The notes below the pieces were generated by a model, which saw nothing but the letters and a program-made list of their open reading frames with translations, ran no database searches and had not been told where the DNA came from. Both the position numbers and the translations under genes were made by a program. From assembly GCF_013409045.1 (NCBI RefSeq), contig NZ_JACCBT010000001.1:2976001-3040000 (forward strand): a stretch of DNA of 64,000 nucleotides. The letters run 5' to 3'. The stretch is from Actinomadura citrea. GTDB lineage: Bacteria; Actinomycetota; Actinomycetes; Streptosporangiales; Streptosporangiaceae. Within the stretch, counting starts at the first letter, position 1, and every line of letters begins with the position of its first letter. Below are positions 51,656-60,018 of the stretch, piece by piece.

Positions 51656-53446
51656 TCAGCCGGTGTAGAGGGCGTCGATCTCGTCGGCGAAGTCCTTCAT
51701 CACCACGTTGCGCTTCACCTTCAGGCTCGGCGTCATGTGGCCGGCCTCCTCGGTGAAGTCGACGCCGAGGACGACGTGCTTCTTGATCGCCTCAGCGTGG
51801 CTGACGGACTTGTTGGCTTCGGCGACCGCGGCCTCGATCTCGGCGACGAGGTCGGGGTCGCGGCGCAGCTCGTCCACCGTCATCGCCTCGGGCTTGCCGT
51901 GCCGGGCCTTCCACGGGCCGAGCGCCTCCTCGTCCAGGGTGACGAGCGCGCTGATGAACTTGCGGCCGTCGCCGACGACCAGGCACTGGCTGATCAGCGG
52001 GTGCGCGCGGAGCCGGTCCTCCAGCGGGGCCGGCGCCACGTTCTTGCCCGCCGCGGTGACCAGGATCTCCTTCTTCCGGCCGGTGATCCTCAGGAAGCCC
52101 TCCTCGTCGAGGGAGCCGAGGTCGCCGGTGTGGAGCCAGCCGTCCTCCAGGGCCTCCTTGGTGGCGGCCTCGTTGTTCCAGTAGCCGCGCAGGACGTTGA
52201 TGCCGCGGACGAGGACCTCGCCGTCCTCGGCGATGCGCACGTCGACGCCGGGGATCGGCGGGCCCACCGTGCCGATCTTGAGGGCGGAGGGCCGGTTGAC
52301 GGCGGCGGGCGCGGTCGTCTCGGTGAGGCCGTAGCCCTCCAGGATCGTGATCCCGACGCCGCGGAAGAAGTGCCCGAGGCGCTCGCCGAGGGCGGCGCCG
52401 CCGGACACCGCGTACTGCACCCTGCCGCCGACCGCGGCGCGCAGCTTGCGGTACACGAGCACGTCGAAGACCTTGTGCCGGGCCTTCAGCCCGAGGCCGG
52501 GGCCGCCGTCGTCCAGCGCCCGGCTGTAGGCCACCGCGGTCTCGGCCGCCGCCTTGAAGATCTTGCCCTTGCCGTCGGCCGCGGCCTTCTGCTCGGCGCC
52601 GTTGTAGACCTTCTCGAACACGCGCGGGACGGCGAGCAGGAACGTCGGCCGGAACGAGGCCAGGTCCGGCAGCAGGTTCGGGACGTCGCTGTGCCCGAGC
52701 ACGATGCCGCCCTCGATGGTGGCGACCTCGATCAGCCGGGCGAACACGTGCGCCAGCGGCAGGAACAGCAGCGTGGAACTGCCCTCGACGGCGATCTCGG
52801 CGATCGCCCCCTGCACGGCGTTGCGGGCGGTCGCCACCAGGTTCCCGTGGGTGATCTCGCATCCCTTGGGACGCCCGGTGGTGCCGGAGGTGTAGACGAG
52901 CGTGGCGATGTCCGCGGCGGAGCGGGACCGGCGGCGCTCCTCGAGGACGTCGTCGCCGACGTCGGCGCCGAGCCGGGTGACCTCCGCGACCCCGCCCGCG
53001 TCGATGCCCCACACGTGCGCCAGCCCGGGGAGCCGGTCCCGGATCTCCTCGACGGTCGCCACGTGCGCCCCGGTCTCGGCGAACACGGCCTTGGCCCCGG
53101 AGTCGCCGACGATCCACTCGATCTGCTCGGCGGAGGACGTCTCGTAGATCGGGACGGAGACCGCGCCCGCCGCCCAGATCGCGTAGTCGAGGACCGTCCA
53201 CTCGTAGCGGGTCGCCGACAGCAGGCACACCCGGTCGCCGGGCTCGACGCCGGCGGCGGCCAGGCCCTTGGCGACCCCCGCCGTCTCGGCGGCGAACTCC
53301 GCAGCGGTGACGGCGCTCCACGCGTCGCCGTTCTTGCGGCGCAGCACGATCCGGCCGGGCTCTTCGACGGCCCGGGTGAAGGGCGCGTCGGTCAGAGTGG
53401 CGGAGTCGGGTACCTCCACCATCGCGGGGACGCTGGACTCGCGCAC
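51656..53446 (-). CDS. fadD: Long-chain acyl-CoA synthetase (FadD15-like)
   Basis: 596 residues from GTG at 53446, preceded by AGGAG six bases upstream; an earlier in-frame ATG (53551) lacks a site. This adenylate-forming enzyme activates fatty acids to acyl-CoA. Motifs: P-loop LVYTSGTTGRPKGCEITH, ILEGYGLTETTAPAAVN, and the hinge WLHTGDLGSLDEEGFLRITG with GRKKEILVTAAGKNVAP. The C-terminal catalytic Lys region is MTPSLKVKRNVV. Confidence 0.95.
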   Translation of the reverse strand: MRESSVPAMVEVPDSATLTDAPFTRAVEEPGRIVLRRKNGDAWSAVTAAEFAAETAGVAKGLAAAGVEPGDRVCLLSATRYEWTVLDYAIWAAGAVSVPIYETSSAEQIEWIVGDSGAKAVFAETGAHVATVEEIRDRLPGLAHVWGIDAGGVAEVTRLGADVGDDVLEERRRSRSAADIATLVYTSGTTGRPKGCEITHGNLVATARNAVQGAIAEIAVEGSSTLLFLPLAHVFARLIEVATIEGGIVLGHSDVPNLLPDLASFRPTFLLAVPRVFEKVYNGAEQKAAADGKGKIFKAAAETAVAYSRALDDGGPGLGLKARHKVFDVLVYRKLRAAVGGRVQYAVSGGAALGERLGHFFRGVGITILEGYGLTETTAPAAVNRPSALKIGTVGPPIPGVDVRIAEDGEVLVRGINVLRGYWNNEAATKEALEDGWLHTGDLGSLDEEGFLRITGRKKEILVTAAGKNVAPAPLEDRLRAHPLISQCLVVGDGRKFISALVTLDEEALGPWKARHGKPEAMTVDELRRDPDLVAEIEAAVAEANKSVSHAEAIKKHVVLGVDFTEEAGHMTPSLKVKRNVVMKDFADEIDALYTG

Positions 53447-53682
53447 GGCCCACTCCTGTCGTCGGTCTTCGAGGACGGCGGGGAGCCCCGCGGCGCACCG
53501 GGCCGTCCGGCCGGTGGCGCGCGAACTCCTCCGTTGCCGCATGATACCCACGAGTAGGAATCGCGCCGCGAACCACGGCGGTTAACGGCACGGCAAAGAC
53601 CGCCCGGCGGCCCCCGGCGCGCGCCGCCGGGTCGCCTACCCTTGAGCCGGTCGCACAACGCAAACGGGTTCCGGGGGTCGCC

Positions 53683-54378
53683 ATGTCGCTGCTCGAAGTG
53701 ATCGCGCTGACCGTGGCCGACGCGCGCGCGGCGCAGGAGGGCGGCGCCGACCGCATCGAGGTCGTCGCCGACATGGCCGCGGACGGGCTCACCCCCGACC
53801 CCGACCTGGTCGCGGCCATCCGCGAGTCCACGTCCGTGCCGATGCGGGTGATGCTGCGCGCCAACGCGGGCTTCCGCACCACCGGGGCCGAGCTGGACCG
53901 GCTGCGGCGCGCCGCGGCGGGCCTCGCCGACGCGGGCGCCGACGGGTTCGTGCTCGGCTTCCTCGACTCCTCCGGGCACGTCGACGCGGGCGCCACCGGC
54001 AAGCTCGCCGCCGACACCGACCCGCTGCCCTGGACCTTCCACCGGGCGCTGGACCACGCCGCCGACCCCGCCCAGGCCTGGGGTGCCGTCCGCGCGTTCG
54101 GCGGCCGCCTGGACACGGTGCTGACGGCGGGCTCGGCCCGCGGCGTGGACGTGGGGGTGGACGTCCTCGTCCGGCGCGCGGTCGAGGACCCCGCCGCCGC
54201 CAAGATGATCATGGCCGGGGGCGGGCTGCGCCGCAAGCACGTCGCCGTCCTCGCCGCCGCGGGGATCACCTCGTTCCACGTGGGCACGGCCGTGCGTCCG
54301 GACGGCGACTGGGATGCGCGGGTCGACCCCGCCCTGGTGCGCGAGTGGCGCACCCTGGTGGCGGCCGCCGCCGGCTGA
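53683..54378 (+). CDS. cutC: CutC family protein
   Basis: 231 residues forming a TIM barrel: LEVIALTVADARAAQEGGAD, RIEVVADMAADGLTPD, MRVMLRANAGF, DGFVLGFL, TFHRALDHAADP and LTAGSARG match CutC. The family was first linked to copper homeostasis, but the biochemical role is unsettled. A GGGGGT stretch precedes the ATG. Confidence 0.92.
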   Translation: MSLLEVIALTVADARAAQEGGADRIEVVADMAADGLTPDPDLVAAIRESTSVPMRVMLRANAGFRTTGAELDRLRRAAAGLADAGADGFVLGFLDSSGHVDAGATGKLAADTDPLPWTFHRALDHAADPAQAWGAVRAFGGRLDTVLTAGSARGVDVGVDVLVRRAVEDPAAAKMIMAGGGLRRKHVAVLAAAGITSFHVGTAVRPDGDWDARVDPALVREWRTLVAAAAG

Positions 54379-54440
54379 CCGCTTCTCGCGGCCGTGCCTT
54401 CGCGGAGGACCGCGGAGCGCCGGCCGCCGCGACCCGCCCG

Positions 54441-54469
54441 TTCACTCCGGCGGTCAGCGCTATTACATT
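54441..54469 (+). promoter_or_regulatory. Promoter of the metallophosphoesterase gene, leaderless
   Basis: TTCACT (54441-54446) and TACATT (54464-54469) are 17 bases apart. The -10 ends six bases before the ATG at 54476, with no ribosome site. Confidence 0.55.
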
Positions 54470-54475
54470 CGGTTC

Positions 54476-55243
54476 ATGAGGATCCATGTGGTGAGCGACG
54501 TCCACGGCCGCGCGGACGCGCTGGCGGGCGCGGCGGACGGTGCGGACGCGCTCATCTGCCTGGGCGACCTGATCCTGTTCATCGACTACCAGGACCACGG
54601 GCAGGGGATCTTCGCCGACCTGTTCGGCCAGGACAACGCCGACCGCTTCATCGGGCTGCGCACCGAGAAGCGCTTCGACGAGGCACGCGAGTTCTCCCAG
54701 GGCCTGTGGGCCTCGCTGGAGGGGGGTGCCCGCCCGCACATCGAGCGGGCCGTGAACCGCCAGTACGCCGAGCTGTTCGCGGCCATGCCCGCCCCGGCAT
54801 ACCTGACCTACGGCAACGTCGACGTCCCCCGGCTGTGGGACGCGCACCTGCGCGACGGCCACCACGTCCTGGACGGCCAGACCACCGAGATCGGCGGCCT
54901 GCGGTTCGGGTTCGTCGGGGGCGGCCTGCGCACCGAGTACCGCACCCCCTACGAGCTGGACGAGGACGCCTACGCGGCCAAGGTCGAGGCGGTCGGCGAG
55001 GTGGACGTGCTGTGCTGCCACATCCCGCCCGCCGTCCCCGACCTGCTCTACGACACCGTGGCGCGCAGGTTCGAGCGCGGCAGCGAGGCGGTCCTGGAGG
55101 CGATCCACCGGACGCAGCCGAAGTACGTGCTGTTCGGGCACGTCCACCAGCCGCTCGCGAGCCGGATCCGCATCGGCCGCACCGAATGCGTGAACGTCGG
55201 GCACTTCCGTGCGCGCGGTGTGCCCTACGTCCTGACGGTGTGA
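54476..55243 (+). CDS. Calcineurin-like metallophosphoesterase
   Basis: 255 residues. The dimetal motifs are in order: HVVSDVHGRAD (DxH), CLGDLILFID (GD), LTYGNVDVP (GNxD variant), LCCHIPP (H) and LFGHVHQPLAS (GHxH). It is a cytosolic hydrolase of the MPE superfamily; the substrate is unknown. The gene is followed by the SRPBCC protein after 62 bases. Confidence 0.93.
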   Translation: MRIHVVSDVHGRADALAGAADGADALICLGDLILFIDYQDHGQGIFADLFGQDNADRFIGLRTEKRFDEAREFSQGLWASLEGGARPHIERAVNRQYAELFAAMPAPAYLTYGNVDVPRLWDAHLRDGHHVLDGQTTEIGGLRFGFVGGGLRTEYRTPYELDEDAYAAKVEAVGEVDVLCCHIPPAVPDLLYDTVARRFERGSEAVLEAIHRTQPKYVLFGHVHQPLASRIRIGRTECVNVGHFRARGVPYVLTV

Positions 55244-55305
55244 ACCATACTTCTCTAGGGACAGCGGGCCCGCAGGGGTTCGGGGCGAGCCGGAGGGAGA
55301 CGCAG

Positions 55306-55740
55306 ATGGCGGACCGCACGAGTTCCTCCGTCACGGTCAAGGCCGGGAGGTCCGAGATCATGGCGGTGATCGCCGATCTCGAGGCGTACCCGGAGTGGGC
55401 GAGCGGCATCCGCGAGTTCACCGTGCAGGAGAGGGGAGACGACGGCCGGGCCGCCCGCGCCCGGCTCACGTTCGACGGCGGCCCGTTCAGTGACACCGTC
55501 GGGCTCGCCTACACGTGGGAGGGCGACGACCGGGTGACGTGGGAGCTGACGGAGCCGGGCACGGTCGTCACCGGGCTGCACGGCACCTACGGCCTGGCCG
55601 AGCAGGACGGCGTCACCGAGGTGACCTACGAGCTGGCCGTGGACGTCCGCATCCCCATGATCGGCATGGTGAAGCGCAAGGGCGAGAAGCGGATCATCGA
55701 CTCGGCCCTCAAGGGCCTCAAGCGTCGCGTGGAGGGCTGA
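55306..55740 (+). CDS. SRPBCC-family (polyketide cyclase-like) lipid/ligand-binding protein
   Basis: 144 residues with GGAGGGAG before the ATG. Helix-grip fold: SSVTVKAGRSEIMAVIADLE, YPEWASGIREFTVQE and the C-terminal helix MVKRKGEKRIIDSALKGLKR. Family members bind hydrophobic ligands. In Streptomyces a related gene precedes the glucokinase gene, as here. Confidence 0.92.
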   Translation: MADRTSSSVTVKAGRSEIMAVIADLEAYPEWASGIREFTVQERGDDGRAARARLTFDGGPFSDTVGLAYTWEGDDRVTWELTEPGTVVTGLHGTYGLAEQDGVTEVTYELAVDVRIPMIGMVKRKGEKRIIDSALKGLKRRVEG

Positions 55741-55817
55741 GCCCGCCCGCGGGTGGTGGCCTGAACACGGCACGGAGGCGATACCGTTCACGCCGACGAC
55801 GGATGGAAGATGGAGAC

Positions 55818-56327
55818 ATGAGCGACCAGTCGGGCGACGTCCTGGACGAGGCGGCCAAGCTCGTCGACGCGCTGATCAGGCGGGTGGGCGGCGGCGGCCG
55901 GGACGCGCGCGCGGGCCGGGACGAGCCGGCCGGAGACGTGTGGGACCGTGCCATCGCCGACGAGCCGCCCGCCGGGCCGGCCGGGGACGCCCGCGGGCCG
56001 CACATCGCCACCGGCGCCCCCGAGTGCCGCGACTGCCCGGTATGCCGGGCCATCGCCGTCAAGCGGGAGTCCGGCGGCGACGTGGGACGGCACCTGCGCG
56101 AGGCCGGGCAGTCCCTGGTCGCCGCCGCCCTGGACGTCGTGGCGGCGTTCGACCGGACCCGCGCGCCCGACCGGGCGCAGGAGCCCCACCGGACGCGCAG
56201 GTCCGGCCCGACCGGGCCGCCGGAGGCGTCGGAGGGGGCGCGGGCGGGTACGTCCGATCGGTCGGAACGTCCCGATCCGGGCGACCCGTGGTCGGCCGCC
56301 ACCGGCGGCCCCATCGACATCGGGTAG
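55818..56327 (+). CDS. Conserved actinobacterial protein (DUF5304-like)
   Basis: 169 residues from ATG at 55818; ATG at 55803 would add five residues. An acidic helical N-terminus (SGDVLDEAAKLVDALIRRVG) is followed by ATGAPECRDCPVCRAIAVKR, with CxxCxxC spacing that could bind a metal. A helix (LREAGQSLVAAALDVVAAFD) and a disordered tail follow. The same small gene precedes glucokinase in Streptomyces. Function unknown. Confidence 0.8.
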   Translation: MSDQSGDVLDEAAKLVDALIRRVGGGGRDARAGRDEPAGDVWDRAIADEPPAGPAGDARGPHIATGAPECRDCPVCRAIAVKRESGGDVGRHLREAGQSLVAAALDVVAAFDRTRAPDRAQEPHRTRRSGPTGPPEASEGARAGTSDRSERPDPGDPWSAATGGPIDIG

Positions 56328-56376
56328 AGCGGGAGTGGCTCCAGCCAGGGGCGACGCGAGGAGGAGGAAGGGTTAC

Positions 56377-57345
56377 ATGGCCCTGACCATCGGCGTGGAT
56401 GTGGGCGGCACGAAGGTGGCCGCGGGGGTCGTCGACGACCGGGGGACGATTCTGGAGAAGGTCCGCCGGCCGACTCCCTCGACCAACCCCAAGGAGACCG
56501 CAGAGACCATCGCCGAGGTCGTCGACCTGCTCAAGGGCAAGTACGAGGAGGTCGCGGCGGTCGGGCTCGGCACCGCCGGCTTCGTCGACGAGACCCGCTC
56601 CACCGTGCTGTTCGCGCCGAACCTCGCCTGGCGCGACGAGCCCATCAAGGAGAAGGTGGAGAGCCTCGTCGGGCTGCCGGTCGTCGTGGAGAACGACGGC
56701 AACGCCACCGCGTGGGGCGAGGCCCGGTTCGGGGCCGGGCGCGGCGAGAACTTCCTCGTCCTGGTGGCCCTCGGCACCGGCATCGGCGGCGGCATCATCA
56801 TCAACGGCGAGCTGTACCGGGGCCGGTTCGGCATCGGCGCGGAGATGGGGCACTTCCGGGTCGTCCCGGACGGGCGCCGCTGCGGCTGCGGCAACCGCGG
56901 CTGCTGGGAGCAGTACGCCAGCGGCAACGCCCTCGTGCACGAGGCGCGCGACCTGGCCCGGGTGGCGCCCGCGATGGCGGGGCGCCTGCTGGAGCTCGGC
57001 GGCGGGCGGCCCGAGGGCATCAGCGGCCCGGAGGTGTCGCAGGCGGCCAGGGAGGGCGACAAGGCGGCGCTGGAGTGCTTCCGGACGATCGCCCACTGGG
57101 CGGGCCAGGGCCTGGCCGACCTCAGCGCGATCCTCGACCCGGGCGCCTTCATCATCGGCGGCGGCCTGTCGGACGCCGGCGACCTGCTGCTCGCCCCGAT
57201 CCGCGCCGCGTTCGAGAACGCCCTGACCGGCCGCGGCCACCGCCCGCTGCCCGACATCCGGATCGCCGAGCTGGGCTCCGCGGCGGGCATCGTCGGCGCC
57301 GCCGACCTGGCCCGCGTCCGCCCGTTCCGGGACGTGATCGTCTAG
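56377..57345 (+). CDS. glk: ROK-family glucokinase
   Basis: 322 residues, with GAGGAGGAAGG before the ATG. ATP motif: IGVDVGGTKVAAGVVDDRG. Catalytic Asp: VVVENDGNATAWGEA. The ROK zinc motif is GHFRVVPDGRRCGCGNRGC, with HxxxxxxxxxxCxCxxxxC spacing. In Streptomyces the equivalent enzyme phosphorylates glucose and mediates carbon catabolite repression. ATPase glycine loop: LVALGTGIGGGIIING. Confidence 0.95.
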   Translation: MALTIGVDVGGTKVAAGVVDDRGTILEKVRRPTPSTNPKETAETIAEVVDLLKGKYEEVAAVGLGTAGFVDETRSTVLFAPNLAWRDEPIKEKVESLVGLPVVVENDGNATAWGEARFGAGRGENFLVLVALGTGIGGGIIINGELYRGRFGIGAEMGHFRVVPDGRRCGCGNRGCWEQYASGNALVHEARDLARVAPAMAGRLLELGGGRPEGISGPEVSQAAREGDKAALECFRTIAHWAGQGLADLSAILDPGAFIIGGGLSDAGDLLLAPIRAAFENALTGRGHRPLPDIRIAELGSAAGIVGAADLARVRPFRDVIV

Positions 57346-57347
57346 GC

Positions 57348-58043
57348 GTGGCCGCCGTCCGGCTGCTCTCCTACAACATCCGGTCGCTGCGCGACGACCC
57401 GGCCGCCGTGGCCCGCGTCGTCCGCGCGAACGCCCCGGACGTGGTGTGCGTGCAGGAGGTCCCGCGCTTCTGGGGGTGGCGGCTGCAGCGCCGCCGCCTG
57501 GCGCGGGCCTGCGGCCTGCGGATCGCGGCGGGGCGGCGGGCCTGCGGGCTCGCCGTCCTCGCCGCGCCGCACGTGCGCCGCGTGGCCCGCGAGTTCCACC
57601 TGCTCACCCCGGACCCGGGCCTGCACCGCCGCGCCCTCGCGATCGCCGTCCTGGAGGCCGGCGGCGCCCGCCTGATCGCCGCGAGCACCCACCTGGACCT
57701 GGCGGACGGCCCGCGACTGCGGCACGTCCACGAGATCCTCGCCCACCTGGACCGCGCCCGCGACCGCCACGGCGCCCCGGTGGTCCTCGCCGGCGACGTC
57801 AACGAGGAGCCGGGCGGCCCGGCGTGGTCGCTGCTGGCCGAGCGCTTCCAGGACGGCTACGCGGGCGCTCCGGCGGGCGGGGAGCTCACCTTCACCGCAC
57901 GAGACCCGAAGCGCCGCATCGACGGCGTCTTCGCCGACCCGGCCGTGCGGATCAGCGCGTGCGGGGTGCCGCCGGACGACGCCGGCGACCATCCCCTGGC
58001 CACCGACCACCGGCCCCTGCTGGCCGAGCTGGCGCTGCCCTAG
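57348..58043 (+). CDS. Endonuclease/exonuclease/phosphatase (EEP) family protein
   Basis: 231 residues from GTG at 57348, two bases after glk. EEP motifs: RLLSYNIRSL (N), VVCVQEVPRFWG (E), STHLDL (H), LAGDVNEEPGG (DxN), RRIDGVFADP and TDHRPLLAELALP (DH). Small soluble phosphodiesterase or nuclease of unknown substrate. It overlaps the convergent gene by four bases. Confidence 0.92.
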   Translation: MAAVRLLSYNIRSLRDDPAAVARVVRANAPDVVCVQEVPRFWGWRLQRRRLARACGLRIAAGRRACGLAVLAAPHVRRVAREFHLLTPDPGLHRRALAIAVLEAGGARLIAASTHLDLADGPRLRHVHEILAHLDRARDRHGAPVVLAGDVNEEPGGPAWSLLAERFQDGYAGAPAGGELTFTARDPKRRIDGVFADPAVRISACGVPPDDAGDHPLATDHRPLLAELALP

Positions 58044-58915
58044 ACGACGGCCCCGTCGTCGGGGTCGCGGGGCTCGTCGCCCATGCGCAGGACGAGGGTG
58101 ACGAAGCCGCCGATGAACGCGGCGACGGCCAGGAACGCGGCCCAGCCGGGGACCTCCCAGTCGAGGATGACGGTGACCAGCAGGTAGACGGGGCCGCCGA
58201 TGAGCGCGATCCAGGCGCCCTTGGTGAGGGGGTCGGCGCTCGGCAGCGGCGGGGGAGGGGGCGGGACGTAGTGCCCCTCGTCGTCATCGTCGTCACCGGC
58301 CGGGAACGCCGTTTCCTCGACCGGCTTGATCACGCGGGCGCGGGGCAGCCGCCCGGTGCGGTCCTCGCCCTCGCCCGGGGGGTCGGCGGGCTCGCGGATG
58401 TTCTCCTCGTCGGGCCACGGGACCTCGTCGCCCTCGGGGACGGCGTCGTACCCGGCGACGATCTCGGCCCAGATGGCGTCCTCGTCGCGCTCGGCGTCGC
58501 CGCCCGCCTTGCCCTTGCCCGGGTCGGCGAGGCCGGTCCCGGCGCGCTCGGCGGTGTCCGGCCGGTCGGTGCCGAGCGGGTCGGTGCCGAGCGGGTCGGC
58601 GTCGGCGAGCTCAGCGCCCTCGCGCTCGCCGTCGGAGCCGCGGGCGGAGGCCTCGCGCAGCCGGGCGAGGTGCACGCGCAGGATGCCCTCGGCGGCCGGC
58701 TTCATCTCGACGTCCACGTACAGCCGGTCGAGGACGTCGCCGGCGACCGGCTCAGCGGCCGCCTCGGCGATCTCCGGCAGGCCGGACGGGGACGCCGCGT
58801 AGGCCGCGACGCCCGCCTCGCCGAGCGCCGACAGCATCGCGTCCGCGAGATGCGGCGCGAGGTCGACCAGTGGGGCGTAGGTGTCCGCTGACAGTCCATT
58901 GCCACGGCGATTCAC
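58040..58915 (-). CDS. Conserved actinobacterial membrane protein, function unknown
   Basis: 291 residues from GTG at 58915, preceded by GAAGGAG. The N-terminal domain (LSADTYAPLVDLAPHLADAM, DVLDRLYVDVEMKPAAEGIL) is alpha/beta and resembles domains in Streptomyces proteins at the same locus. An acidic low-complexity middle (with the repeat DPLGTDPLGTD) and a polyproline stretch follow. Two C-terminal transmembrane helices (WIALIGGPVYLLVTVILDW and AFLAVAAFIGGFVTLVL) end the protein. Confidence 0.8.
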   Translation of the reverse strand: MNRRGNGLSADTYAPLVDLAPHLADAMLSALGEAGVAAYAASPSGLPEIAEAAAEPVAGDVLDRLYVDVEMKPAAEGILRVHLARLREASARGSDGEREGAELADADPLGTDPLGTDRPDTAERAGTGLADPGKGKAGGDAERDEDAIWAEIVAGYDAVPEGDEVPWPDEENIREPADPPGEGEDRTGRLPRARVIKPVEETAFPAGDDDDDEGHYVPPPPPPLPSADPLTKGAWIALIGGPVYLLVTVILDWEVPGWAAFLAVAAFIGGFVTLVLRMGDEPRDPDDGAVV

Positions 58916-59283
58916 GGGGCCGGCTCCTTCGACGACTCCGGCGTGACCGACAGCACCGGCATGGCGGCCTCCGCTCCCCCCATTGACATGTGGTGCCCGG
59001 TCGCCCCCGTGCGGAGGCACTCCCGGACACCCCGAAACGTGTGTCCCACGGTATTCGCTGCGCCGCCCGGGACAAGCCCCCGGGCGCACCCGATTGAGAT
59101 TTACCGCTCCGAGCCTACGGTTATTCCCGGACCGCCGCCGGGGCGCGGCCGGGTTCCGGTGACGGGTACCGGCCGGTAGATCGCTGGGACGGAGAGTGGG
59201 AGGATGTCCCATCATCCCGTCGGCCAGGACCGGGGCACGCCCGCGCGGGGGCGTCCGGTCCGAGGGAAAGGTACCCGCATACG
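58916..59283. other. Divergent intergenic region
   Basis: About 370 bases with no supported gene. It holds the plus-strand promoter at 59094-59121 and two hairpin-prone GC blocks (near 59068-59085 and 59150-59175). A reading frame of the minus-strand gene continues through it, but without a ribosome site or conserved sequence. Confidence 0.6.
59094..59121 (+). promoter_or_regulatory. Putative promoter upstream of plsC
   Basis: TTGAGA (59094-59099) and TACGGT (59116-59121) with a 16-base spacer. It implies a leader of about 155 bases. Confidence 0.4.
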
Positions 59284-60018
59284 ATGCTCTGGTTCTGGAT
59301 CCTGCTGAGGATCGTCCTCTCCCCGGTCATGTACCTGCTGTGGTGGCCGCGGAACCGGGGGGCGGGCAACGTCCCGAAGCGCGGGCCGGCGCTGATGGTG
59401 AGCAACCACCTGTCGTTCGCCGACCACTTCTTCGGCCCGCTGCCCCTGATGCGCCCGATCTACTTCATCGGCAAGGGGGAGTACTTCACCGGCAGGGGGA
59501 TCAAGGGCCTGGTGAGCAAGGCCTTCTTCACCGGCGTCGGGGTGGTCCCGGTCGACCGGACCGGCGGCTCGGCGGCCGAGGCGGCGCTGCAGACCGGGCT
59601 GCGGATCCTCGGCGAGGGCAAGCTGCTCGGCATCTACCCCGAGGGCACCCGGGCCCCCGACAACCGGCTGTACCGCGGCAAGACGGGGGTCGCGCGGCTG
59701 GCGCTGAAGTCGCGGGTGCCGGTGATCCCGATGGCGATGGTCAACACGTTCGAGCTGATGCCGCCCGGCAGGCCGTACCCGCGGCTCGGGATCCGGCCGG
59801 GCGTCCGGTTCGGCGAGCCCCTGGACTTCTCCCGCCACTACGGCCGCGAGGACGACCACGAGGTGCTCCGCGAGATCACCGACGAGATCATGATGGCGAT
59901 CGGGGAGCTGTCGGGGCAGGAGTACGTGGACCGGTACGCCGCCGAGGTGAAGGCCGAGATGGCCGGCAGGGAAGTGCGTCCGGTCGAGGACGACGGAGGG
60001 CTGAGTGACGGCGGCTGA
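59284..60018 (+). CDS. plsC: 1-acyl-sn-glycerol-3-phosphate acyltransferase-like (PlsC family)
   Basis: 244 residues. An N-terminal membrane-associated helix (WFWILLRIVLSPVMYLLWW) is followed by the acyltransferase motifs: MVSNHLSFADHFFGP (H-x4-D), GVGVVPVDRTGGS, GIYPEGTRAPDNRLYRGKTG and VPVIPMAMVN. These enzymes acylate lysophosphatidate or related lipids. The stop region overlaps the start of the sensor kinase gene by 14 bases, which is unusual for a metabolic gene and a regulator. Confidence 0.92.
   Translation: MLWFWILLRIVLSPVMYLLWWPRNRGAGNVPKRGPALMVSNHLSFADHFFGPLPLMRPIYFIGKGEYFTGRGIKGLVSKAFFTGVGVVPVDRTGGSAAEAALQTGLRILGEGKLLGIYPEGTRAPDNRLYRGKTGVARLALKSRVPVIPMAMVNTFELMPPGRPYPRLGIRPGVRFGEPLDFSRHYGREDDHEVLREITDEIMMAIGELSGQEYVDRYAAEVKAEMAGREVRPVEDDGGLSDGG

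Noticed and set aside
51792-54353. 853-codon minus-strand frame covering fadD and cutC
   Set aside because: It is the wrong frame of fadD plus the antisense of cutC, with Arg/Pro-rich composition and no family blocks.
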